The notes beneath the pieces were generated by a model. It had not been told where the DNA came from. It made no database searches and saw only the letters and a program-made list of their open reading frames with translations. DNA of 64,000 nucleotides. Source: Kiritimatiellia bacterium (GTDB lineage: Bacteria; Verrucomicrobiota; Kiritimatiellia; RFP12; UBA1067). Positions 44,866 to 53,071 of the stretch are shown here, one piece after another. The translations under genes were made by a program, and so were the position numbers. The first letter of the stretch is position 1. The number at the start of each line of letters is the position of its first letter. The DNA lies in assembly GCA_017454745.1 (NCBI GenBank), contig JAFTCL010000046.1:1-64000 (forward strand), written 5' to 3'.

Positions 44866-45411
44866 CTATTTTTCCAGCCGCACGCAAAGTATGGCGTTGG
44901 AAAAGACCACAGAATCGGCGTAGAACCCGACGCGCCACTCCAGCCCGTCGATTTTGGTGAACTCCAAATCCTGTCCCAGCGGGTCGCCGCGGCGGATTGC
45001 GTAATGCCCGAAAATCCGCCGTTCCGGCTCTTTGGAGAGCGCCGCCACTTCCCGACGCCGGTCCACGGCGAACCAGCTGTAGCGGCGGGCCAGCTCGTGC
45101 GGCAGCCGGATGTAGTAGCGGGTCGGGACGGATAACGGCGCATAAAGCTCGGCGTCGCGGAAAACCTTGCCCTGGAAGGTGTAGCTGACGCTGGGCGATT
45201 TGGCGGCAACCAGCGGCGGCTGCCACCACACCGCCACGCCCAGCGCGAGCATCAGCAGCGCCAGCACGGCTTTGACCGAGTCCGCTCCCCATTTTTTCCA
45301 GCGGGATATCGGGACTTCGGGGGCATCGGGCAAACGCGGCGGCAAAACCGGCGCCGTTTCCGGCGGGTTTGGAGTTTCGCTTTCCGCAAGTTTGCCGTTT
45401 TCCTCTTCCAT
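44866..45411 (-). CDS. Hypothetical single-pass membrane protein
   Basis: The 181-residue product has a Pro/Glu-rich cytoplasmic start (about 1-42), one membrane segment (about 44-64, AVLALLMLALGVAVWW) and a C-terminal extracytoplasmic domain of about 110 residues (SYTFQGKVFRDAELYAPL...). No family is recognised. AAAGG precedes the ATG. It follows the M24 peptidase gene by 44 bases on the same strand. Its last 27 codons are duplicated at 42756-42840. Confidence 0.65.
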   Translation of the reverse strand: MEEENGKLAESETPNPPETAPVLPPRLPDAPEVPISRWKKWGADSVKAVLALLMLALGVAVWWQPPLVAAKSPSVSYTFQGKVFRDAELYAPLSVPTRYYIRLPHELARRYSWFAVDRRREVAALSKEPERRIFGHYAIRRGDPLGQDLEFTKIDGLEWRVGFYADSVVFSNAILCVRLEK

Positions 45412-45455
45412 GCTGCCTTTCGCGCCCCCTTAACCGCCGGGCGGCGTTACCGGAG

Positions 45456-46571
45456 TCAATCTTCCAGCGGGGGCGACTTGGAAAGCACCTCGCAACCGGT
45501 TTTGGTGACCAGCACCACGTCTTCGTGGCGGACACCCAGCCTGCCCGGCAGGTAGATGCCGGGTTCCACGGTGATCAGCATTCCGGGTTTCAGCACCGTT
45601 TTGCATCCGGGCGAGAAGCCGGGCGACTCGTGAATCTCCAGCCCCAGGGAGTGGCCCAGCGAGTGGCCGAACGCCTTGCCGTAACCGGCGCGGTCGATGT
45701 AGTTGCGGGCGATGGCATCGATGTCGCCGCACACCATGCCGGGCTTAACGGCGCGGATGGCGGCACGGTTGGCCTCGTAAACCACGCGGTAAATGTCACG
45801 GTACGCCGCGCTGGGCTTACCGAGGCAGAAACAGCGGGTCATGTCGGAGCAGTAGTGGTTTAGCCGCACCCCCTGATCCACCAGCACCGGCTGGCCGGCC
45901 CGCAATTCGGTTTCGTCCGGCTCATGGTGGCACTCCGCGCCGTTGCGCCCCGCGCACACGATGGTGTCGAACGCCTCGCCCTGCCCAAGCTGCCAGGCCG
46001 ACATCCTGACGAACGTGGCCAGTTCCCACTCGGTCATGCCGGGTTTCACGTACCCCCGCAACGCCCGGTACACCAAATCGTTGGCGGCGATCGCGCCGCG
46101 CATCACCCGCTGCTCGGCGGGGGATTTCACGGAGCGCATTGCCATCAGCTCGCCCGACACATCCACCAGCTCCACGTCCGGCAGCGCCTCGCGGAGCGCA
46201 TTGAAGCGGGCGGCGGAAATATTGCCCTCGTAACCGACCCGGCGCCAATTTTTACCCATTTTGCCCAAGACGTCGGCATGGTTCTTGGCGGGCCACATCA
46301 GTTCGCACTTAAGACCGGGGGCTTTGCGCTTCGCCATCACGATGTAGCGGAAATCGGTGTAAAAGGTCGGTTCGCCATCCGCCGCCACCAGTATTGCGTT
46401 GTCGGAACTCAATCCCGTGAGGTAATAGAGGTTGACCTCGGTGCGGAGCAGCATCGCGTCGAGTTTCAGCCGCCGACGCAGCGCGGGCAATTTCTTGATG
46501 CGCCGCTCGAACTCGGTGAACGGCAAATCGAGCGCAGGCTGCGCGGGGGTGACGGGGTCGAATTTTTTCAT
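45456..46571 (-). CDS. pepP: M24 family Xaa-Pro aminopeptidase
   Basis: A dinuclear-metal peptidase that removes N-terminal residues before proline. Of 371 residues, about 1-150 form the creatinase-like N-terminal domain and the rest the pita-bread fold. Metal ligands by position are Asp232 (VDQG), Asp243 (SDMTR), His307 (GHSLGHSLG), Glu336 (TVEPG) and Glu350 (RHED). It is cytoplasmic, with no signal peptide. PepP or PepQ subtype cannot be fixed, so the symbol is provisional. Confidence 0.85.
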   Translation of the reverse strand: MKKFDPVTPAQPALDLPFTEFERRIKKLPALRRRLKLDAMLLRTEVNLYYLTGLSSDNAILVAADGEPTFYTDFRYIVMAKRKAPGLKCELMWPAKNHADVLGKMGKNWRRVGYEGNISAARFNALREALPDVELVDVSGELMAMRSVKSPAEQRVMRGAIAANDLVYRALRGYVKPGMTEWELATFVRMSAWQLGQGEAFDTIVCAGRNGAECHHEPDETELRAGQPVLVDQGVRLNHYCSDMTRCFCLGKPSAAYRDIYRVVYEANRAAIRAVKPGMVCGDIDAIARNYIDRAGYGKAFGHSLGHSLGLEIHESPGFSPGCKTVLKPGMLITVEPGIYLPGRLGVRHEDVVLVTKTGCEVLSKSPPLED

Positions 46572-46656
46572 GGTTGGCCTGTCAAATTACCGGCGAAAAA
46601 AAGGGGGACAGGCTATGCGCCCATCCCCACACACAAAACGGCTGGAATGCAGCGGA

Positions 46657-47415
46657 TTACCGCGGATTCTGCTGTCCGTCCGGGCCCAGATAGGACAACG
46701 CGTTCTGGTTGCCGATGGTGGTCTTGAACGACTGGTTCTGGTAAACCACGCGGACGGTCGCGTACTTGGCGGTGCCGTTGAACGTGCCGCCGCCTTTGCG
46801 GATCATCACGAAGCCCTTGTTGGAGAACGGGGCTTTATAGGTGCTGGAGAAGGTGATCTTGTCACTCTTCGAACCGTCTTCCAGATCCTTGTAGAGCGAG
46901 GAGCAGTCGATGTTGCGCGTCACGAGTATCGGGATGATGTCCTCCATCTCGTCGCGGACGTTCGCGCCGATGCACCACATACAGTTGTTCGCCTGGAGCT
47001 GGCCGCTGCCGGACTTCGCCGGAACGCCCGCGCCCGCCAGCTTGGAATAATCGAAGCCGGCCACGTAGGGGCTGTGGTTTTCCGTACCGACGTTCTGGCC
47101 GTCGTACAGCTCATAGAAGTAATCGCAGCTGGAAGAGAAGGTCTTGGAGGCGATATCGTCGTCGGAGGTGTCCGCGCCGGACTCCAACTGGGTTTTCGGC
47201 CAAACGTTGCCGAGGCCAAGCGGCTCGCGCTCGGTGTTGGCGCCGGTAATCGCCACGTAGATGTCTCGCCCACGGGTACCGACTGCAGTCATGTTCGCTT
47301 TCATAACGGCATTGGAGATCGCCGGGAACAGTGCCGCGGACAAAATACCCAAAATGCCGATAACTACCAGCAACTCGACCAGCGTGAAGCCGGAATTTTT
47401 CTTCATAGCGTTCAT
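46657..47415 (-). CDS. Type II secretion/prepilin-type protein
   Basis: A 252-residue protein with a short leader (MNAMKKNSG) and the prepilin segment FTLVELLVVIGILGILSAALFP with Glu at +5, cleaved and N-methylated by a prepilin peptidase. The long globular C-terminal domain is pseudopilin- or surface-filament-like. PVC bacteria carry many such proteins. AAAGGAG lies 7 bases before ATG 47415. Gene order (prepilin, peptidase, membrane protein) gives no clear role. Confidence 0.85.
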   Translation of the reverse strand: MNAMKKNSGFTLVELLVVIGILGILSAALFPAISNAVMKANMTAVGTRGRDIYVAITGANTEREPLGLGNVWPKTQLESGADTSDDDIASKTFSSSCDYFYELYDGQNVGTENHSPYVAGFDYSKLAGAGVPAKSGSGQLQANNCMWCIGANVRDEMEDIIPILVTRNIDCSSLYKDLEDGSKSDKITFSSTYKAPFSNKGFVMIRKGGGTFNGTAKYATVRVVYQNQSFKTTIGNQNALSYLGPDGQQNPR

Positions 47416-47666
47416 TTTACAACTCCTTTAATTAGGCCGCCGCTGTTGCGTGGGCCACATCACAACAAAACAGCGCAATCTGACGCCTATGTCGATTGCA
47501 AGGCAGTATTGTGCCACGATATTGGCCAAAGGTCAAGCACCGAACGGCAAAAAAATAAAATTTCCTCAAAAAAGCTTTTCTGGCTAGACTTTCGCACCGA
47601 ATACAGTCTAAACTATGGCTGTGTTTGAATTTAAGGGGGCGGTCATGCCCCGGAAAGGCGGAGTTT
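47416..47666. other. Divergent promoter region
   Basis: About 250 AT-rich bases between the divergent prepilin and lipoprotein oxidoreductase genes. Both promoters must lie here, but I see no clear hexamer pair or operator. Confidence 0.4.
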
Positions 47667-49076
47667 ATGTTGAAGGAGTCGCTTGTGGCGGCCGGAGCGG
47701 CCATGTTGCTGATTGGCGGATGCGAAAAAGCGGGGCGGGAGACGGCCAATCCCGTGCAGACGCGGCAGGCCGCCGCCCCCACGGTCAAGTTGGTTACCCT
47801 TGATCCGGGGCATTTCCACGCGGCACTGGTGCAAAAGCGGATGTATCCGGAGGTTTCGTCCCGGGTCCACATTTACGCCCCGGATGGCGCGGACCTTCAA
47901 ATGCACCTCAAGCGCATCGAGGGTTTCAATACCCGCGAGAAAAACCCCACCAAGTGGGAAAGCGAGATTTACACCGGGCCGGATTTCCTGGAGCGCATGC
48001 TGGCCGACAAGCCGGGAAACGTGGTGGTGCTGGCCGGAAACAACTCCCGCAAGACGGAATACATTCTGAAAAGCGTCCAGGCGGGGCTGAATGTGCTGGC
48101 GGATAAGCCGATGGCCATCAGCGCGAAGGATTACGAGTTGCTTAAGCAGGCGTTCGAGGTCGCCAAGGAGAAGGGCGTGCTCCTATACGATATCATGACC
48201 GAACGCTACGAGATCACCACCATGCTGCAACGTGAGCTTTCCCGCTTCCCGGAGGTTTACGGCGAGCAGGAGCTGGGTTCGCCCGACGACCCGGCGGTCA
48301 CCAAGGAGAGCGTGCACCATTTCTGCAAGCTGGTGGACGGCAAGCCGTTGCAGCGCCCGGAATGGTATTACGACACCGACCAGCAGGGCGAGGCGATCGT
48401 GGACGTCACGACCCATCTGACCGATCTGGTGCAGTGGGAGGTTTTCCCGGATACGACTTTGGATATGAAAGACGTCCAGATGCTCTCCGCCCGCGTGTGG
48501 CCGACCCCGATCACCTTTGAGCAGTACCAGCTCAACACCTCCGCCAAGGATTGGCCGGAGTATCTCAAGAAAAAGCTGGATAAGGACGGCGTGCTGCAGT
48601 GCGCGGCCAACGGCGAGTTCACCTACCGGCTGAAGGATGTGTGCGCCAAGATTTCGGTGCTTTGGAATTTCCAGCCGCCCAAAGACGGCGGCGACACCCA
48701 CTACTCGCTGATGCGCGGCACCCGTTCTTCGCTGATCATCGAGCAGGGCGAGGCCGAGGGCTACAAGCCGGTGCTGTACGTTGAGCCGCGCCGTGTGCCG
48801 GGCGTGAAAAAGGACGACATCGCGGCGGCGTTGACCAAGGCGATGCGGAAGATCAACGAAAAGTGGCCGGGAGTCTCCTTCACCCCGCACGAAACCGGTT
48901 TCCGTATCGACATCCCCCAGCCGTATTACAACGGCCACGAGTCCCATTTCGGGCAGGTGACCGAAAAGTATCTCGGCTTCCTCAAGAACGGCAATATGCC
49001 GGAGTGGGAAGTCCCGAATATGCTGGTCAAGTACGGTACGCTGATGCAGGCGCTGGAAATGGCACATAAGGAGTAG
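47667..49076 (+). CDS. Lipoprotein Gfo/Idh-like oxidoreductase
   Basis: A 469-residue protein with a lipoprotein signal (AAGAAMLLIGGC, Cys near residue 20) and a Gfo/Idh-type Rossmann domain modified at the dinucleotide loop (VTLDPGHFHAAL). It keeps the Lys-Pro of ADKPM and has the putative oxidoreductase C-terminal domain. The lost glycine loop makes NAD binding uncertain, so it may bind sugars or be catalytically altered. ATG 47667 follows GGAG; the frame is open to 47625, outside the signal. It is followed in 10 bases by an ABC exporter pair. Confidence 0.8.
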   Translation: MLKESLVAAGAAMLLIGGCEKAGRETANPVQTRQAAAPTVKLVTLDPGHFHAALVQKRMYPEVSSRVHIYAPDGADLQMHLKRIEGFNTREKNPTKWESEIYTGPDFLERMLADKPGNVVVLAGNNSRKTEYILKSVQAGLNVLADKPMAISAKDYELLKQAFEVAKEKGVLLYDIMTERYEITTMLQRELSRFPEVYGEQELGSPDDPAVTKESVHHFCKLVDGKPLQRPEWYYDTDQQGEAIVDVTTHLTDLVQWEVFPDTTLDMKDVQMLSARVWPTPITFEQYQLNTSAKDWPEYLKKKLDKDGVLQCAANGEFTYRLKDVCAKISVLWNFQPPKDGGDTHYSLMRGTRSSLIIEQGEAEGYKPVLYVEPRRVPGVKKDDIAAALTKAMRKINEKWPGVSFTPHETGFRIDIPQPYYNGHESHFGQVTEKYLGFLKNGNMPEWEVPNMLVKYGTLMQALEMAHKE

Positions 49077-49085
49077 CGGTTTGCC

Positions 49086-50123
49086 ATGCGGGCGGTCTGG
49101 GCTATCGCAAGGACCACGTTCATTGAGGCCATTCAGCAGCCGGTGGCGTTCCTGATGTATCTGTTTTCAGTGGCGCTCACGCTGCTGGTGCCGGTGTTTC
49201 AGTTCCACCGTTTCAGCGAGGACGGGCGGCTGGCGCGCGACAGCGGACTTTCCTGCATGCTGGTGTTCGGCATGGCGCTGGCGGTATGCACCGCCGGGAG
49301 GTCGGTGTCGAAGGAAATCGCCGACGGCACCGCCGCATCGGTTCTTGGCAAGCCGGTGCCGCGCCCGGTGTTCGTCTGCTCGAAATGGCTGGGGTGCGCT
49401 CTGGTCACCGCAATGTTCTGCCTTGGCCAGCTCGCCGCGCTGATGATCGCGGAGCGCGCCTCCGCGCACTATGTGCTGCGCGAGGATTTCAACGGTTACG
49501 CGACCGACCCGATTTCGCTGATTCTGGCGCTGGGCGGGCTGGGGTTGGCGCTGCTGGCCGGCGCGGCGCGGCACTTTTTCGGGCGGCACCGTTTCGGGGC
49601 CTCGGTGTTTTTCGGGGTGCTGTACTCCCAGGTGGCGGTGCTTCTGTTTTCCGGCTTTTACAATCGGCTGGGCCAGTTTTACCCTGTCCACGGCGAGGCT
49701 GCCTGCTGCGAGCACCACGCCGCCGGAGAGGCGGCCCATGCGCTTTTTTACCATCCGGAACTTAACCTGCGGGTGATTCCCGCCGCGCTGCTGGTGTTTT
49801 TCGGTCTGCTGGTTTTCGCCGCGCTTGGCACCGCGCTCTCCACCCGGATGCGCACCGGCACGGTGCTGGCGGTCTGCGCCGGGGTGCTTTTCACCGGGTT
49901 GGCGGGCGATACGCTTTTCAACGGCTCGTCGCTGCTGTCGTTTCGCGGCGCGGTTTCGGGAGTGTTGCCGGACCTTCAGAATTTCTGGCTTTGCGACGCC
50001 ATCGCGCACGGCGGCCGGATTTCCCCCGGCTATGTGTGGCTGGCGGGAGGTTATGCCCTGACCGTTTGCACGGTCTTTCTGTTGGCGGGATGCATGGCGT
50101 TCCAAAACCGCGACGTGGGGTGA
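49086..50123 (+). CDS. ABC-2 type transporter permease
   Basis: A 345-residue protein with about six membrane helices; no soluble enzyme domain is seen. The early segment TTFIEAIQQPVAFLMYLFS and the GRSVSKEIADGTAASVLGKPVPR loop are typical of NatB/GldF-type ABC-2 permeases. It has a His/Cys-rich extracytoplasmic loop (EAACCEHHAAGE near residue 205). The ATPase gene follows in 6 bases, so the pair forms an exporter of unknown cargo. Confidence 0.8.
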   Translation: MRAVWAIARTTFIEAIQQPVAFLMYLFSVALTLLVPVFQFHRFSEDGRLARDSGLSCMLVFGMALAVCTAGRSVSKEIADGTAASVLGKPVPRPVFVCSKWLGCALVTAMFCLGQLAALMIAERASAHYVLREDFNGYATDPISLILALGGLGLALLAGAARHFFGRHRFGASVFFGVLYSQVAVLLFSGFYNRLGQFYPVHGEAACCEHHAAGEAAHALFYHPELNLRVIPAALLVFFGLLVFAALGTALSTRMRTGTVLAVCAGVLFTGLAGDTLFNGSSLLSFRGAVSGVLPDLQNFWLCDAIAHGGRISPGYVWLAGGYALTVCTVFLLAGCMAFQNRDVG

Positions 50124-50129
50124 TTGTCC

Positions 50130-51050
50130 ATGAGCAACAACGATGTTTCCGATTTGTCCCAGTGCCCGATTGTGATCCGCGGGTTGAGAAAAACCTTTCT
50201 GGATTTCTGGAGAAGACCGACCGTGGAGGCGGTCAAAGGACTGGACTTGACCGTTCGCCGCGGCGAAGTTTACGGTTTTCTCGGGCCGAACGGCTCGGGC
50301 AAAAGCACCACCATTAAGATGATTCTCGGTTTGCTCCGTCCTACCGCCGGAACTATCCGCGTGCTGGGCGAGGCGCCGGACAGCGTAAAGGCGAAGCGTA
50401 AAATCGGCTACCTTCCCGAAATCTCGCACCTCCATCCGTTCCTCACCCCGCGGGAGACGCTGATGTATTACGCCGACCTGTTCGGGATGCCCAAGCGCGA
50501 GGCGAAACGCCGGGTGGCGGAGTTGATCGACATGGTGGACTTGGCGGCAGCCGCCGACCGTGCGGTAGGCGGTTTCTCAAAAGGCATGGCCCGGCGGGTC
50601 GGGGTGGCGCAGGCGTTGATCAACGCGCCGGAATTGCTGATTCTGGACGAGCCGACCTCGGGGCTGGACCCCATCGGAACCCGCGAGGTGAAGGATTTGG
50701 TGCGGATGCTGGCGCAAGGCGGGGTAACGGTGCTGATGACCTCCCACCTGCTGGCGGACGTGGAGGATGTCTGCGACCGCGTGGCGATTGTGAGCCACGG
50801 CGTCCTGCAAGCCGAAGGCACTATCGGCGAATTGTTGCGCCAGCCGGACGTGGTGCGTTTCGGGGTGGAGGGGCTGGACGACGAGTCCGCCGCCAAACTG
50901 CGCGAAATGATCGAGCGGCATGTCGGCCATCCCGTCGCCCAAGATTATCCCGCCATCAGCCTGGAGGCGTTTTTCCTGCAAGTCGTGGCCAAGGAAGGCA
51001 AAACCCGCGAATTCAAGCTCGCCCCCTATTTGGAACGGTCTGATAAATAA
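50130..51050 (+). CDS. ABC transporter ATPase (ABC-2 exporter)
   Basis: The 306-residue ATPase partner of the preceding permease. Walker A GPNGSGKST (about 50-58), signature GFSKGMARRVGVAQALI, Walker B LLILDEPTSGLDPIGT and the switch His in MTSHLLADVEDV are intact. The C-terminal part (about 215-306) is the usual extension of this group. ATG 50130 is chosen for the GGGGTGA site upstream; a TTG at 50124 is possible. Confidence 0.93.
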   Translation: MSNNDVSDLSQCPIVIRGLRKTFLDFWRRPTVEAVKGLDLTVRRGEVYGFLGPNGSGKSTTIKMILGLLRPTAGTIRVLGEAPDSVKAKRKIGYLPEISHLHPFLTPRETLMYYADLFGMPKREAKRRVAELIDMVDLAAAADRAVGGFSKGMARRVGVAQALINAPELLILDEPTSGLDPIGTREVKDLVRMLAQGGVTVLMTSHLLADVEDVCDRVAIVSHGVLQAEGTIGELLRQPDVVRFGVEGLDDESAAKLREMIERHVGHPVAQDYPAISLEAFFLQVVAKEGKTREFKLAPYLERSDK

Positions 51051-51102
51051 TTCCGCCGGTCTGTGCCGTTTCCGTAATGCGCCGCGCCCGTTCTCTCTTA
51101 CC

Positions 51103-52992
51103 TTATCTTTCCATTCCGAACAGTCGTGTGTCGGGCGTAGCGAAGGTGATGGTGAAACTGTCGGCATCCTGCGCGACGGTTTCCCCTGAAAGCAGATCGG
51201 TTACCTTCGCCACCTTAACCGGCAGGCGGATGGTCTTTCCGCCCCCGACTTTCGTGTGGACGGCAAGGAAACGTTCGTTCGCGAAGACCGTCGCGGGCGC
51301 GTCGAGATAGAGGTGCGCGCCGGCCTCCGCCGCGATTTTCGTGAGGGATTCGGGGGTGAAGAGTTTGTAGTCGTATGCATAGACGCTGCGCCATCCGTCC
51401 ATCTGGGTGGCGTTAATCCCGGGTGTCTTGAACGCAACTCCCGCCCATTCCTTCACACGCTCCGCATCCAGTGTCTGGCCGTCGGTCACGCCCGGCGCGT
51501 AGCACCAGAGCACCGTGCGCCCGCCACCGCACACCTTCTCACGCAGAAACTTCGCCCGCTCCGGCGTGATTAGCAGCGTCGAATTGAGGCAGACGAGCTT
51601 GTAACGGTTCATGTCCAGCACGGGAAGGTCGTCGAAGGAGTAGATGTCGTAAGGGGCGGCGATCCGCGCCAGCTGATTGCGGAGGTGCTGCCCGAACGCG
51701 CGCTCAAGCGGACACTTCTCGTTCACGTGGTAGAGCGATTCGGGGTCGCACACGATCAGGATCTCCGCGACGGACGGCGCGGGCTTGAGTCCGTCCTGCA
51801 CCTTCTTCAGCGCGGCGATGCGTTCGCGCACCTTCGGGTTGCGGTAGAAGCCGCCCCACATGTCGAACCACCAGTAGTTCGCGTTGTTCGCCATCGCGAA
51901 GGCGGCTTCGCGCGTGTTGCCTGCGAGGTCGTCCTCCAGCGTTTTCCACAGGCCCTTGCCCCATTGCGTCTGGTCGTGCGGGCCAAAGTCGATCTCGTGC
52001 ATAAAGCGCTTGCCGTAGCGCAGGGCGGTGCCATAGACGAGCTGGCTGCCGGAGCCGCCGCCGATTGCACGGTCGGAGTAGTTGCCTGGGGCGATGAAGA
52101 AGTCGATATCCGGCGAGGCGTACACGCGGCCGTAGTCGAGATGCGCGAACGATGTCTGGTTGGGGTTGCTCATCAGATAGTATCCGAAGAACACCCCGAT
52201 CTCCTTCGTCTTGGGAATCGCCTTGCGGGCGGCCTCGGCGAAAAAGAGGATGGCGTTGGCGGTAATGGAGTTGTGGAATTTCCAGTAGGCGATCTTCTCC
52301 GGTTCCGTGGCGGGGTCGTAAACGAGGTTCTCAAACACGGCGCGGCCGAGCGCCGTCGGGGACGGCGGCTCGTCGCCGTAGGAGAGGTTTCGCGCCTTGC
52401 ACCATCCACGCCATCCCTTGTTCTTCGCGTAGCTCGTGCGCCCGCGGTCGTATTCGTACCACTCGCTCGTGCCGCCTCCGGAGAGGATGTACGCGCCGAT
52501 GCGGTCGCCCCACTTCGCTTCGGCGTAGGCGATAAAGTCGAGCATCCACTCCTTAGTGCGGTTGCGCCATTCGGGCATGACGCCCGCATGGGTGATGTCG
52601 GTGAAGGAATCGAGCCAGAACTTGTGCGTTGCCCAATAAGGGGTATTGAGGTCGATCAACACCATGAAACGCGCGCCGGGGCTCGCCTTTGCGAGATCCT
52701 CCGCCTGCGCATCGAGGGCTGACCAGTCGTACTTCTTGAACCCCTTCCAGATGAGCGGGTATTCGCAGTATGGGTTGGCTAGTCCGTTGATGGTGTTCGA
52801 CGCGAAGAAACATCGGTTTGTGATGCCCATCGCGGCGAACTGTGCCGTTCGCTCCAGCTCCTTGTTGAAGCTGCGGTACGTCACCCACAGCTGCTTCCGA
52901 CACTGCTCCTGAAAGCCGACCGGATCGGCCGCAAACATCGGAGATACCGCAACCGCCATTGCTATGACAATCCCAAACATCTTATTCCTCAT
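51103..52992 (-). CDS. Exported glycosidase-like protein (clan GH-A-like)
   Basis: A 629-residue secreted protein: signal peptide (MRNKMFGIVIAMAVAVSPMFA), a TIM-barrel-like part with aromatic and acidic motifs (GARFMVLIDLN, GGGTSEWYEYD, MHEIDFGPHD) and a C-terminal part resembling the GH42 trimerisation region (VCLNSTLLITPERAKFLREKV). Candidate catalytic Glu are in SEWYEYD and MHEID. No GH family can be assigned with confidence. GGAAGGTG precedes ATG 52992. It is the last gene of the XylR-linked glycan locus. Confidence 0.6.
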   Translation of the reverse strand: MRNKMFGIVIAMAVAVSPMFAADPVGFQEQCRKQLWVTYRSFNKELERTAQFAAMGITNRCFFASNTINGLANPYCEYPLIWKGFKKYDWSALDAQAEDLAKASPGARFMVLIDLNTPYWATHKFWLDSFTDITHAGVMPEWRNRTKEWMLDFIAYAEAKWGDRIGAYILSGGGTSEWYEYDRGRTSYAKNKGWRGWCKARNLSYGDEPPSPTALGRAVFENLVYDPATEPEKIAYWKFHNSITANAILFFAEAARKAIPKTKEIGVFFGYYLMSNPNQTSFAHLDYGRVYASPDIDFFIAPGNYSDRAIGGGSGSQLVYGTALRYGKRFMHEIDFGPHDQTQWGKGLWKTLEDDLAGNTREAAFAMANNANYWWFDMWGGFYRNPKVRERIAALKKVQDGLKPAPSVAEILIVCDPESLYHVNEKCPLERAFGQHLRNQLARIAAPYDIYSFDDLPVLDMNRYKLVCLNSTLLITPERAKFLREKVCGGGRTVLWCYAPGVTDGQTLDAERVKEWAGVAFKTPGINATQMDGWRSVYAYDYKLFTPESLTKIAAEAGAHLYLDAPATVFANERFLAVHTKVGGGKTIRLPVKVAKVTDLLSGETVAQDADSFTITFATPDTRLFGMER

Positions 52993-53071
52993 GGTTTCAC
53001 CTTCCTTTTTCCGACGCTTTTTCCATACCGTTATCATGCCACAAGCCTCCATCTGAAACAAGCCCTTATTT

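Noticed and set aside
44619..45209. A 196-codon minus-strand frame over the gap and membrane gene
   Set aside because: It overlaps the real gene at 44866-45411 in another frame and has no ribosome site or recognisable sequence.
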